A stretch of DNA of 64,000 bases from Morchella semilibera. Lineage: Eukaryota; Ascomycota; Pezizomycetes; Pezizales; Morchellaceae. The stretch covers positions 3,888,580 through 3,952,579 of the forward strand of contig CM018604.1 of assembly GCA_009192285.1 (NCBI GenBank). The letters are read 5' to 3'. The notes under the pieces were generated by a model, which worked only from the letters and a program-made list of their open reading frames with translations, was not told where the DNA came from and ran no database searches. Shown one piece after another: positions 1 to 9,229 of this stretch. Position 1 is the first letter of the stretch. Every line of letters begins with the position of its first letter. The translations under genes were made by a program, and so were the position numbers.

Positions 1-330
1 TTCCCGCTGGGGTCCGTTCTAGTGCTGGTGGTTGATAATATTTCTACGTGCCTAGTCCGTATACGACGGGCGATTCTGGAGAAGGTCGACATGTGTGGTA
101 AATCTTTTGTTGCTCTGCAGGCATCGGTGAAGTTGCTGAGACGAGGGGGGCCGTGTGGAATACATAGCAGAAAGGTAGTTGAAGTAACCTGGGTTGTGGC
201 AACATTTGAAGCCAAGGGTCTAAAAGACTACGAGGGGTCAATCCCGCAGGTGGACCTAGCCAAGGCCACTCAAGAGTTCGAGAAGCGGAGGAACCTTCGA
301 GTTGCGAAGTGTGACCCAGCCCCACCCTAG
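1..330 (+). CDS. Open frame cut by window edge, possible 3' end of a gene
   Basis: The frame is open from the first base to a TAG at 328-330 and encodes about 109 residues with no stop. The composition is protein-like, with a charged C-terminal stretch (KATQEFEKRRNLRVAK). No domain is recognised. If real, it is the C-terminal part of a gene that begins before the window. An antisense open frame of similar length exists, so chance is a serious alternative. Confidence 0.2.
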   Translation, partial: FPLGSVLVLVVDNISTCLVRIRRAILEKVDMCGKSFVALQASVKLLRRGGPCGIHSRKVVEVTWVVATFEAKGLKDYEGSIPQVDLAKATQEFEKRRNLRVAKCDPAPP

Positions 331-1048
331 AGCCATTATATCCGTAGCTGAGGCTGGTTCCTGATCCAGTACTTGAGCTAAGGTTGAGGGCCGCCCCGCC
401 CAGTAACAGCTAGAGGAGGATATGTTGACTAGAACGACCCTATAGGGAGAGCTAGATGCCAGTGATAAGGGCGGCCTCAGAGGAAGCATTCCTCGAGTGA
501 CTCCAGAATGATTGTTTCTTACCAGATAAGAGAAGCCACCCAAAAGCATATTTTCTACCCTCCAGGCAATTGAACAGGGCGACGGATACTCGTCCCTATA
601 TCCAAGCATGTCTGCAGTTACGGGTCAGCATTGATAATATCATAAGCTCTGAGTACTTTGCTCTTTCAACATACACCTCCTGGCCGTCTTTCGGCCGTTT
701 AAATCTGAGGGCCTGAGCTTTGGAGAGGGAACACGCCGAAATATTGCCTCATGAACCAAGAAACAGCAGTTTGGGTCAGAGGGTCTGGCCGACAGCGGGT
801 TTAAACTGCAAAATCACATGTGAGCTAGCTGCTTCGAGTACAGGCATTAAATGCTTGGGGCCTGCGGGATCTTTAACTATCTTATAGAATAGTAGTACTC
901 ACTATAGGACGTGCTCCTTTTACACAAGGGTAGCCAACCCACAGTTACTACTCATGCACTCGTTGCATTTACTGCATTTTTGTAATTTGTTCAGGAGGCA
1001 CTAGGGTACTGACACGAACAGCCCCGGATGGATCGGTAGTCTGTTAGA

Positions 1049-1294
1049 ATGTCAAGCGATGTCTATAATTAGTTGGGTGGTTGGTGGCATGTGCAAGGAA
1101 CTGAAGTTACATTACCTCTCAGTGGATTGTGGATGTTGGTTAGGACACCCCAAACAAGTGGGCTAGAAGTGGTGGGAGTTGTTCTGGAACAACTTTATTT
1201 GGTGAAGCAAATTGTTGACAAGAACGACACTGATGCCTTGTACCTTGGGCTACCGGACATAAATAACAGGTGGGAACAGGAGAACAATGAATAG
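1049..1294 (+). pseudogene. Possible decayed small gene with one in-frame TAG
   Basis: From the ATG at 1049 the frame reads seven codons, meets TAG at 1070-1072, then stays open for 73 codons in the same frame to a TAG at 1292. The downstream part looks protein-like (EVVGVVLEQLYLVKQIVDKN, then DTDALYLGLPDINNRWEQ). A CAG-to-TAG change would explain the stop. I recognise no family. It could be a broken gene, a transposon fragment or a chance frame. Confidence 0.2.
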
Positions 1295-1809
1295 GGATGA
1301 GAATGATGAGGATATGATACATAAAAGCCGGAGCAGGTAAGGGATGAGCGGGGATAGGGGAAGGTAGGGATATGATCTGGAAGCAGCGACACACTCAAGG
1401 GATAGCCGGGAGAAAATCTTGAGGTTCAATGTATTAAAGTTTTTGATGAGAAAACGAACTTGAGGGGACCAGTAAGCTTTCTTATATAGGATGAAAGCGC
1501 CAGATATCATAAAAGGGATTTGAGGGATCTTGGCCTGGGAGCAGCAATCTGTCCCGAGTCGGGGGTGTTATGAGATTCCATGTATAACGTGTAGGCGACG
1601 AATTAGCTCCTAGTAGGGATAAATACATGTGGTCATGGACAACCCGGAAAGGACACTCCTCCGGAAAGATATTGTATGCGTTGGCCTCTCGCCCAAACGA
1701 AAGACTTATTAAAGGACAGAGGCTCTCATAGTAGGTACATGTAGATACACCTATCCCGGCCCTGGGACTTGGTCCTAATGTGATCAGTTAATATTCGTGA
1801 TGCTCCGGT

Positions 1810-2228
1810 TCAGCAGAGCTCTAGAAGGTCAACGGTGCGGCATCCCCCATTTAATACAACTGTACAATATTTTAAGATTCTGTAGCCAGTATACGGAAGT
1901 TTGAGAGCTACAGATACAGAAGGAAGAATACAAAGGTCAAGATGCTCTTCCGCCTTTTCGGTTAGGCGCTGACACAGATACCTATACTCGCACTGATCAA
2001 GCTTGTAATTGTTCTGTAGTGCCTGCGCCAACAATGCCAAGCCGGGTGATGACTTGTGATGCAGAACATACGCCTGGCATTGCGGTCCGGAGCCATTAAA
2101 TCTCATAAGCTGCCGCACCTGCACTCGGGGACAAGGGTTTTTTTTCTCAACTCCTACGCCCACCCCCCCGCCTGGTGCCCTGGGGGCTCTAGGGAGCACA
2201 GGTGCAGATCTGTCTCGGCGTTTTCCAT
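1810..2228 (-). CDS. Two-exon gene for a 120-residue Cys-containing helical protein
   Basis: I place the ATG at 2228-2226, in the good context CACCATGG. Exon 1 is 2228-2158. A 56-nt intron (2157-2102) has donor GTAGGA and acceptor ATGAG. Exon 2 is 2101-1810. Joining them (phase 2) gives one frame of 120 residues without a stop. The middle is helical (LALLAQALQNNYKLDQC, then YLCQRLTEKAEEHLDLC) and Cys residues are scattered through it. No domain is recognised. The branch point is weak, and an unspliced frame starting further upstream is also open, so the 5' end is uncertain. The next candidate gene on this strand starts at 2737. Confidence 0.42.
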
Positions 2229-2447
2229 GGTGGAAGCGGACAGAAAATGTAATAAATGTTTTTCGGTGGAGGCAAAACCTAGGATGGGGTTTTAGAGAAA
2301 GGGAATCACTTAGGAGTTGGGTTTGGGGATAAGAAGGACAAAAGCGGGCAAGGGGGGGAAGGGGGATAAAATGAAAAGTAAATACTCTGCTGGATATCAA
2401 TGGATTCACCTCTCTAAAGGCCCATCTCTCATGTTGGTGGTCTTATA

Positions 2448-2737
2448 TCACACAGCTGCTTTCTTTTCGGCTATGATCACGTAAACGCGGTGTGGGCGAT
2501 TCACCAGATACCACTCACCATCCCTCTCTGGCGGGTCCATCCATGTGATATTGAACTCCCCACCAGATAAAAACCACCGAGACCCGTCTTCATCAACTGA
2601 CTCCTCTGGTAAAGGTGAGAGAAACACCTCCCATGCTATCACAGTCACGCCCACTGACAGATAACCCTGACAGGAACAAAACCACCCACCTGTGCAGCAT
2701 ACAGACAACTATCAAGCCGCTCCTGGACAGTCTCCAT
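2448..2737 (-). CDS. Possible small gene divergent from the 2818 gene
   Basis: An ATG at 2737-2735 opens a short frame (METVQERLDSCLYAAQ). About 20 nt further on, a second frame runs to TGA at 2448 and is very protein-like (WEVFLSPLPEESVDEDGSRW, then FNITWMDPPERDGEWYLVN). The two frames could be joined by an unusually short intron (23 or 32 nt), or an indel may separate them. The total would be about 85-90 residues. No domain is recognised. The position, 80 bp from the divergent start at 2818, suggests a shared promoter. I trust the second frame more than the join. Confidence 0.32.
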
Positions 2738-2817
2738 GTACCTAACACCACCACCTCCCAACAACTTTCCCACCTAATACTAACCCACCCTACAGCCAGC
2801 CCCCCATCCCACCTTCA
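2738..2817. promoter_or_regulatory. Short intergenic spacer between divergent starts
   Basis: This 80-bp spacer separates the minus-strand ATG at 2737 from the plus-strand ATG at 2818. On the plus strand it is rich in C and A with CCACC-type tracts, the texture found just before many fungal start codons. If both genes are real it must hold overlapping 5' leaders or a bidirectional promoter. No TATA box is obvious. Confidence 0.3.
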
Positions 2818-3213
2818 ATGTCCATCTACCTGCACCTAAGCACCATCAACGATCTACACGACTCCCTCGAGCACGCGCTAGACATCACTGACTACCTCGA
2901 CGGTGTCCGCTTCGAGAAAAGCTACATCCTCCGCTCCAAGCGTAAACTTCTCGCCCAGCACCCAGAGCTCCACCCAAAGAACAGGGCCCAACTCGACCTG
3001 AAGTCCGTCCAGCGTGGCGGGGCTCTCTATAAGGCCGGAAAGCGCTATGTCAGCATGTGCAGGCTCCTGAAGACCTTAACAGATGAGGAGCAAATTCTCG
3101 TCGAGAATAGACTCGTCTGTATGAATTTCGAGAGGGACCTGAGGAGGCATATTACAGCCGACTACGAGGAGGGGGTCAACGCGGGGTATATCTGGACAGG
3201 TGCTGGTCATTAG
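2818..3213 (+). CDS. Small helical orphan protein, tandem paralogue A (131 aa)
   Basis: A single exon of 131 residues starts at ATG 2818 after a CA-rich leader and ends at TAG 3211-3213. Codon choice favours C-ending codons in the first half. The protein looks mostly alpha-helical: an N-terminal helix (LHDSLEHALDITDYLD), a basic stretch with HPEL near residue 50, and a charged C-terminal helix pair ending in FERDLRR. There is no signal peptide or transmembrane segment. The gene at 3673 shares the order of HPEL, a GG-x(n)-K/R-x-Y segment, an EE-x2-L-x-E-x-R segment and an xER-[DE]-[LI]-RR motif, so the two look like a diverged tandem duplication. Function unknown. The gene call is fairly secure. 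Confidence 0.68.
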   Translation: MSIYLHLSTINDLHDSLEHALDITDYLDGVRFEKSYILRSKRKLLAQHPELHPKNRAQLDLKSVQRGGALYKAGKRYVSMCRLLKTLTDEEQILVENRLVCMNFERDLRRHITADYEEGVNAGYIWTGAGH

Positions 3214-3672
3214 AAATATGACGGCCGCTAAGAGTGCACCGGGCTAGAGGATTTATGACTGCTGTAAATACAAAACAGTACAAATAAATCCTCGTATTAA
3301 CTCAATATCTACTATAACGGATGTTCTACTGATGATACTACCCGGTCGTGGAGGCTTGATTGCTTTTGGGGGGGGCTTTAGAATACGTAGCTTCATACTA
3401 TGTAAACTTTCAACCTGTTCTTGCCCCGCCCCATGCCCATAGCACTTGTCTCTCTCTACGCCAACGGCCCCAGACTAAAGACCCTTGGAACACCCCCCCC
3501 CCCCCAACTTCAGCTCACTGTAGTTGAGAGAATGTAAGTACCTTAATCAGCTACAATACTGACCGCGGCAAGCCATTAATGACCTTTCACATTGTTTCAG
3601 AAAGAAGCATAACACTCTATCGCCGGAATCTCACAAAGGGTCCGATCACCTGTATAATTCAGCTACATCACA
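3214..3672. other. Intergenic region with poly-C tract
   Basis: No gene is supported here. It holds the 3' region of the 2818 gene, a C13 run at 3493-3505 and a leader-like stretch before the ATG at 3673. Confidence 0.5.
3493..3505 (+). repeat. C13 homopolymer
   Basis: An uninterrupted run of 13 C residues lies 168 bp before the ATG at 3673. Similar runs occur at 8979, 24634, 37653 and 53010. Confidence 0.9.
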
Positions 3673-4053
3673 ATGTCGTTCACCATCTACCACCAAATCG
3701 TCATCGAGCTCCGTGACTGCATTGACCATATCAAAAATCTCGGGAACGAGATTGAGCACATTCAAATTTCAGTTCGCTGCCTCCTAAAGATGCAGTTCCT
3801 GCTGTGCACCACCCACCCAGAGCTCATTCAATCGACGCTCCCGTACAACACCCGCATACATGGCGGGTTCAGGAATAAGGCCAGGAGGCAGTATTCCGAG
3901 ATCTTGACTCGCCTGGAGCAATTTAAGGAGGAGGAAGATGGTCTTATTGAGGAGAGGATGTTATGGATCTTCCTGGAGAGGGAGATTCGGAGGGTTTTGT
4001 TTGCTTCGGGGGTAGTCAATGAGATCCTAGAGCCTATGTATTATGATTTGTGA
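3673..4053 (+). CDS. Small helical orphan protein, tandem paralogue B (126 aa)
   Basis: A single exon of 126 residues runs from ATG 3673 (context ACAATGTC) to TGA 4051-4053. It is predicted by eye to be two or three helices: an N-terminal helix (IVIELRDCIDHIKNLGNEIE), a loop with THPEL, and a charged helix pair (QYSEILTRLEQFKEEEDGLI) ending in LEREIRR. Spacing and key residues match the gene at 2818, which lies 459 bp upstream on the same strand. There is no signal peptide or membrane segment. Short paired-helix proteins often act through protein-protein contacts, but nothing in the sequence shows a partner. Function unknown. Confidence 0.7.
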   Translation: MSFTIYHQIVIELRDCIDHIKNLGNEIEHIQISVRCLLKMQFLLCTTHPELIQSTLPYNTRIHGGFRNKARRQYSEILTRLEQFKEEEDGLIEERMLWIFLEREIRRVLFASGVVNEILEPMYYDL

Positions 4054-4506
4054 GGGTATAGTCCTGCGACAATCTCTAGGGACGCCTGTAACTTCTTTTA
4101 TCAACAACATTGGATGGATATTGTTTCCTCCCTGTACAAATGTGGCGATTAGGTGTACGAATTTGAACATCGAGTCTCATCCGCGGACACAATTGGCAAA
4201 AGCCATCTAGCAGTGATGGCGCTTTATATTTGTTGGCCTCATTCTCTTATTATTCAGCTCCCATTAGCAGTTCGCCACTTCATTCTCCGAGTCCCCTTTC
4301 GAGGGGGCAACAGCTATGATGCAACAGTGTTCATTCTCCGTAGTTGATGCCACTAATCACCCCTCCACCACCCCATCCACCACCCATCTTTCTCGTGGTC
4401 TCACCACCAATCTCCTTTCTACATCCGCTCCTATATAGGTTTCGCAACCACCTCACTGCTACTAACATCAGCCCGCCCGCCCAATATCAACCTATCAACC
4501 AACACA
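4054..4506. other. Intergenic region and promoter of the 4581 gene
   Basis: No coding frame is convincing. The last 150 bp are rich in C and T (CCACC and CTCC tracts), as expected for a fungal promoter or 5' leader. Confidence 0.45.
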
Positions 4507-4570
4507 GTGAGTATAGTTACCCCAGGCCTCCGTCTCTTTATCGATCTCCTACCTCCATCTAACTCCCCAG
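4507..4570 (+). other. Probable 5'-leader intron of the 4581 gene
   Basis: Donor GTGAGT (4507-4512), branch-point-like CTAAC and acceptor CCCCAG (ending 4570) define a 64-nt intron. It ends ten bases before the ATG. All three signals are close to the fungal consensus. No upstream ATG-led exon is evident, so it most likely interrupts the 5' untranslated leader. Confidence 0.5.
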
Positions 4571-4580
4571 ATAGTACACA

Positions 4581-5114
4581 ATGTCTTCCGGCCTGCAAGC
4601 TGTTCAAGAAGCCGTCGATAGGATCAGGGCCGTAGTTCCGCAGCTCGACGAAGCCCAGCTCGCCTGCCTCGCCGCACGCCTCAGCGAGGTAGTTTCACAG
4701 TATCCCGCACATTACACGGCCAGCAGTGCTACGGTCGAGCCTGGTGACGTGCACCGCGCGGGTAGCCTGCCCAGGCCCGCGGACAGCTACCTGGAACAGG
4801 CAAGGCGCCACGCTGAGCTGAGGGACGATTGGGCGTTTCGTGAACAGAGGGGGCAGAGGCTAAGAAAGCTGGTTGAGGAAGGTTTAGAGGCCCAGAGGAG
4901 GGGGAGGGAGGAGGAAAAGGAGAAGGCGGAGCGGATGGAGAAGGCCCCGGTGGAAAAGGCATGGATGGATGCCATGGTGCCGGCGGAGAATGTTGGTATG
5001 GAGGCGCTGAGGCTGCGGTTGGAGGCTATATGGTTGCGGAATACCATGAGGGGCCGGGCGGAGGGAGAAGAGTATGTCGAGAGTAGGGGAACCTGGGCGG
5101 GTATTGAGAGGTAG
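4581..5114 (+). CDS. Charged alpha-helical orphan protein (177 aa)
   Basis: One exon of 177 residues starts at ATG 4581 (ACAATGTC) and ends at TAG. The N-terminal 40 residues form an amphipathic helix (VQEAVDRIRAVVPQLDEAQL). A proline/glycine linker follows, then a very long Glu/Arg/Lys helix (about residues 70-125, for example RLRKLVEEGLEAQRRGREEE) typical of a coiled coil or single alpha-helix. There is no signal peptide, membrane segment or known domain. GC content and C/G-ending codons are higher than in the flanks, which supports coding. A probable leader intron sits just upstream. Function unknown; a structural or scaffolding role is only inference. Confidence 0.7.
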   Translation: MSSGLQAVQEAVDRIRAVVPQLDEAQLACLAARLSEVVSQYPAHYTASSATVEPGDVHRAGSLPRPADSYLEQARRHAELRDDWAFREQRGQRLRKLVEEGLEAQRRGREEEKEKAERMEKAPVEKAWMDAMVPAENVGMEALRLRLEAIWLRNTMRGRAEGEEYVESRGTWAGIER

Positions 5115-6465
5115 CTCCGATACCCTTATATCTAGTATCCAGCTAGTATAACCATCAATTTGGCAAGAAGGGAATAAACCTTCCTATGGTGGTAATATAT
5201 ATCACAAAAGAGTATATTTTCTGTGAACACTAGGCTTTCTCTCTCTTATGGATAGAAAAACACGGAGAAATGAAGAATAAGGGAACTACTGTTTAAATAA
5301 AGAAGGTTTTATACACATAAGAAAATGAAGAAATCCAAGGAAGGAAATCAACAGTCATGCTGATTGTTTATTTGTTTACTATAAGAAGTATCGTCACTAC
5401 ATGGCTGGGTACCTTCGCTCGTAGATCTCTGGCAGTCAAACCCCAATTTAGTTACGACAAAGGTGTAACACGCAATGAACAAGGATAAAGGTACCTCCCA
5501 TGACCGACTTCATCGACCAATGTTTCTGTCGTTCTCCGGAGCTCTGCAGCCGGGCTTGTTGTGGTGCGGTGTTGTTTCATCTGTTACTGGATTAACGGCA
5601 GGTGATGTTTTGCATGTTGCGGGGACAATGGAACCTGGGATGTTTGAATCCGCGGATAGAGAGGATAGATGGAGTAGGCTATCTCGGCCATGGGCCTCTT
5701 ATAACCTGGATAACTTCCGGTGATGAATGAACATGTTATGGGAAAGGGCGGGTGCATTGCCATACAACATAGCAGTTGGAAAGGAAACAGTATAGAACGG
5801 GAAAAAAGAATAGCACAAGTTAACCTCTCATCCCAAACCAGATCTGCAGCCCCAAACCTCTCCATCTCCTAAAACTGTACACCAGCCTGACCCTGTGCTA
5901 GGGGGTCTTGGCACAGCCACAAGATACAAGGTCAATGATAACTTTGCTTGAATGTTGGCGTTTTCACATTGGTCCTTCAGGCCAGCAACCCTAGTTTGCG
6001 GTTTGTAGGCCATGCCCGGGTGTCCTGTGGGGACATGTGACCTCCCGTTTGCACTTGGCTGGACTCACAGAATTGCCCCGAGAGGGAGGATTGTGGGGCT
6101 TTGACATTTGTTACTGGTGGCACCATACTTTTGGGTGTTTGAGGATTTCTATTCCATTACTCATGTACCAACTCGTTCAACTGGAATAGAGCGTGGGGGA
6201 TGGCGTTGTGTAATACGCTGGAGCACAAGCGCTTGATGGAACAGCATCGACATGCGTTTCACGGGTATTTGCGGTCCTGGGGAACCACCAATTCAAAGAA
6301 ATTCAAGAATGGGTATTTTCAGAGGTGTACAACAATCAAGAACCAAACCTATAGCATCCACTATCAGCGGCTCTCTGTAGAACAACCTCCCACCCACCCA
6401 TCTCAACAAGCACTACACACGCCACCCCCCGCGCAAACGCCAACAGTCCTGACACCTATATCATC
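5115..6465. other. Intergenic region with weak open frames
   Basis: The first 250 bp are AT-rich 3' flank. Short plus-strand frames from 5475 (82 codons) and ATG 6200 (94 codons) lack homology, introns or leader signals, and I do not call them. The last 110 bp are CA/CT-rich leader for the 6466 gene. Confidence 0.45.
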
Positions 6466-7076
6466 ATGCCATCGTCCGAGATGACCCGTATTCAAGGCAG
6501 AGCCTACTCTCCCACCCGTATGCTAACCCATAAATAAATCTACTCCAGACCAAAGCATACTAATAAATGCAAGTTCTAGAGATGGTCGGATTCCTCGCTG
6601 CCGTGAGCCCCTACATGTGGCCCCGCCGCCGCGCCACCGCCATCACCACTGTCAAGCTCTCGCCAGCCCAGCTGAGCTCTGGCACAGAGTTCGCAGCAGC
6701 GGATAATCTCCGTTCGAGCCCCACCATCACGCCCCCGATCTTCACAAATAGGCCCCAGTGGCTCGTCCTGACGGCTAATCCTTCTCAACCCTCCCCAACG
6801 CGCTCTCCCGTTGTCTCGACGTCGGCTACTCCAGTCTGTATCAGCGCTTCACACCCGATGGTTCACCCAGCCACCACCGATATTGAGAGCCAAGTTCGCT
6901 CACCCCGACTCAGCAGCCGAAAGTATTCGTTTGATAGTCTGGTGGGCGTTTTAAAGGAGCGTATCTCCGCCCATGAAGAAGAAGAACCGTTGCCCTGCGA
7001 GAGGTGTGGGGGAAGTGTCGTACCTGGGAGTGTTTGCCAGGGAGTTCGCGCCAATAGGTGGTTGCGTCTTAACTGA
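6466..7076 (+). CDS. Two-exon orphan protein with C-terminal CxxC knuckle (184 aa)
   Basis: Exon 1 is 6466-6517 and starts at ATG in ATCATCATGCC after a CA-rich leader. A 56-nt phase-1 intron follows (6518-6573, donor GTATGC, branch CATACTAAT, acceptor TGCAAG). Exon 2 is 6574-7076. The spliced product is 184 residues; a start at 6567 without exon 1 is the alternative. Most of the protein is Ser/Thr/Pro-rich and probably disordered, with a basic run (WPRRRATA). A short helix (DSLVGVLKERISAHEEEE) precedes a terminal Cys motif, C159-E-R-C162-G-x9-C172, followed by a basic tail. That motif resembles half of a zinc ribbon and recurs in other proteins of this window. Nucleic-acid or protein binding is inference only. 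Confidence 0.66.
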
Positions 7077-8101
7077 AACCTCGGAGCAGGCGCTCACCTA
7101 TGTTCATGAGTATGCGATATGCTGCGGTGGCGTCATTGCAGGATGTCGGAGTATTATTGCCTTTGGAGAAGGGGTGGAAGCTACCAGATGGATCCTGCAG
7201 GAGTTCACTCGTTTATCTCACTGGATCAATAAAAAATAAACTATACTTTCTTTTAAACTTGGTTTTCTTTCTTTGGTTCGATCAGGGCTGATGGTCTTCT
7301 GCTTCGGAGGTACAGTGTAGTTCCTTATCGTATAGGGAATTGCGCTCTCCTCGTGCCTATAGCTTAGTAGGTCCTTTTCAACAGGCCATATTTACATACT
7401 CCACTACCAGGGTCCCTTAGCGTTACAAAGTTGGGTGGGGGTGTTACAGCCCTACACTACCTGGTGAAAAAGCTCCTTTACCATCGCTGACTATGGGACA
7501 GCCCGATCCCCTTTGTCCCTCCAGCATGCTCGGCCCAATCGGTAAAAGGCCTCATTGTACTGGCAAAGACCACAGAATGTAAATTCCCAAGAACCAGAAT
7601 TAAGACCAACCTCTAGAAATGAATGTGTATATAGATCGAGAGAGCGCTGTGAGACTTGCATGTGCCATTTGCGCTCTCTTGGGACAAAGGTCGTTTGCGC
7701 AGGATGGCCACCGGAACTAACTACTAGGAACACATCCACATGAGCCTAAGGGACGATGTCCAAAGATACGTAGTGAGATCATTTTGGCCCATACAATAAC
7801 ATGGGATTGGAAAATAGTATTAGTATAAAACCATCCGAGGTTGTTTAGAAGGCAGGAGGTTTGTCTATGGCACTGTATTAAATTCAATCGCGTTCATGAC
7901 TGAAAATGGAATCATGAAACTGGTGGGATTTACTATGAAGGAGTACCTTCTTCAACAGCAGTTTTAGGAAACCGCTGTTGATATAAACTTCCTAATTCTA
8001 GAACAGTTAACTATTGTCAGGACCACCCGCAAGCTATCTAGCTAAATACTGAAGCTGCTAGAACCTACCATTAACCCAAAAGCAAACACCAGAGCCAAAA
8101 T
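7077..8101. other. Intergenic region
   Basis: No gene is supported. A minus-strand frame at 7491-7739 (82 codons, GTG-led, with a stop directly upstream) has protein-like composition and could be a fragment, but it lacks a start codon and splice signals. The last 80 bp are the A/C-rich leader of the 8102 gene. Confidence 0.45.
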
Positions 8102-8473
8102 ATGTCTGCCCGATCCTCTAACTGCTCCGAACCTTCCTTCGAAAACCACATGCCACGCATCCAGCGTCTCCGTAGTAAGATGGAGGATCTGCGCTCAACC
8201 AGGAAAATTTGCGCAACGGAGCTGGCCATGTGGGGGCGTATGGTATATACTCCAGATAGTATCCGTGGGATAATCAAGGGCATTATTAAGAAGAATGTCA
8301 TTGTTGATCCCGAGGAGTGGGATAAATGTACTAGGAAGAAGGAGGAGCTGTTGAAGAATATTGATGATATTGATGAACAGCTAAGAAGGTTGCAGGAGGA
8401 GATGGACCCTTTGTTGCTGGGGTTGTGTTGCAAGAAAGGAACTGTTCGATTTGAAGATGAGGTCAAGGATTGA
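8102..8473 (+). CDS. Small coiled-coil orphan protein (123 aa)
   Basis: A single exon of 123 residues runs from ATG 8102 (AAAATATGTC) to TGA 8471-8473. The N-terminus is Ser-rich. Two helical segments follow: residues 17-45 (PRIQRLRSKMEDLRSTRK) and residues 75-105 (KKEELLKNIDDIDEQLRRLQ). The second has heptad-like leucine/isoleucine spacing, and a GIIKGIIKK stretch joins them. A Cys pair (LCCKK) sits near the end. No membrane segment or signal peptide. The size and paired-helix layout resemble the proteins at 2818 and 3673, but no extended motif is shared, so common descent is uncertain. Function unknown. Confidence 0.68.
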   Translation: MSARSSNCSEPSFENHMPRIQRLRSKMEDLRSTRKICATELAMWGRMVYTPDSIRGIIKGIIKKNVIVDPEEWDKCTRKKEELLKNIDDIDEQLRRLQEEMDPLLLGLCCKKGTVRFEDEVKD

Positions 8474-9129
8474 TAAGAGAGTTTTTTTGGGTTTTTTTTT
8501 TTGTTTACACCACTAATCGTATGTTTCTTTGGGGTTAGCGTATATGCGAGAAAATAAGTTATTATGTAGCTTGGCAGATAGAAAGAAAAATTCAAAACAA
8601 TTTGTCCCACATTTTTTTTTTCACGGATTTCTGGGCAAAGTCCGGACTAAAACCACAGCAAATCCCATCCTTCCCTTCCTTCTCCTCCCTACTCCCATCA
8701 ACCATCCCAACTAAATATTCTCCAAAACCTTTGTCCCCACACCGCTCTCCTTCTTCTTCTTCGCAAACCAACCACAAAATAATCATCCCACACCTTTTAG
8801 TCAGATCCTCAATTTTTTCTTGAGAGTAGTTCACCCGAGTTTCAAGGAACTCCAAATCACCAGAACAACTTTTATTCGACCATCCACTTTCTCATCCTAT
8901 TCGTCACCCTCAATCCCCAGTGAAATAATCATTGTAAGAACTCGACCATCATTCAGTTCCTTATCCCTCGAACCGGTACCCCCCCCCCCCCCGCATCCCG
9001 CAAACCCTCTCTCCACCATACAAGCAACAAGCTTTCTAACGCAAGGACCCTGTTTGTTTTAGCCGGCAACTATCCACCCCTTCCAATCAGTCGAGCAACT
9101 TGAAATTATCCACACCTTGCCTAATTCGA
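8474..9129 (+). promoter_or_regulatory. Pyrimidine-rich upstream region of the 9230 gene
   Basis: After the 3' flank of the 8102 gene, the stretch 8640-9060 is strongly C/T-rich on the plus strand and includes a C14 run (8979-8992). Pyrimidine-rich tracts before the start are typical of ascomycete promoters and leaders. Several frames are open only because purines are scarce, and I do not call them genes. Confidence 0.4.
8979..8992 (+). repeat. C14 homopolymer
   Basis: An uninterrupted run of 14 C residues, preceded by GGTA, lies inside the pyrimidine-rich upstream region of the 9230 gene. Confidence 0.9.
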
Positions 9130-9195
9130 GTAAGTAGATTGTAGAATCCTAGTAGTGTATGAGTTAGCACTAACAAAATGTACATCTACAACTAG
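9130..9195 (+). other. Probable 5'-leader intron of the 9230 gene
   Basis: Donor GTAAGT (9130-9135), branch GCACTAAC and acceptor AACTAG (ending 9195) outline a 66-nt intron that ends 34 bases before the ATG at 9230. The signals are near-consensus. No coding exon is visible upstream. Confidence 0.48.
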
Positions 9196-9229
9196 ATCTT
9201 CGTTTCCCATTCGAAACAAACTATCAACG

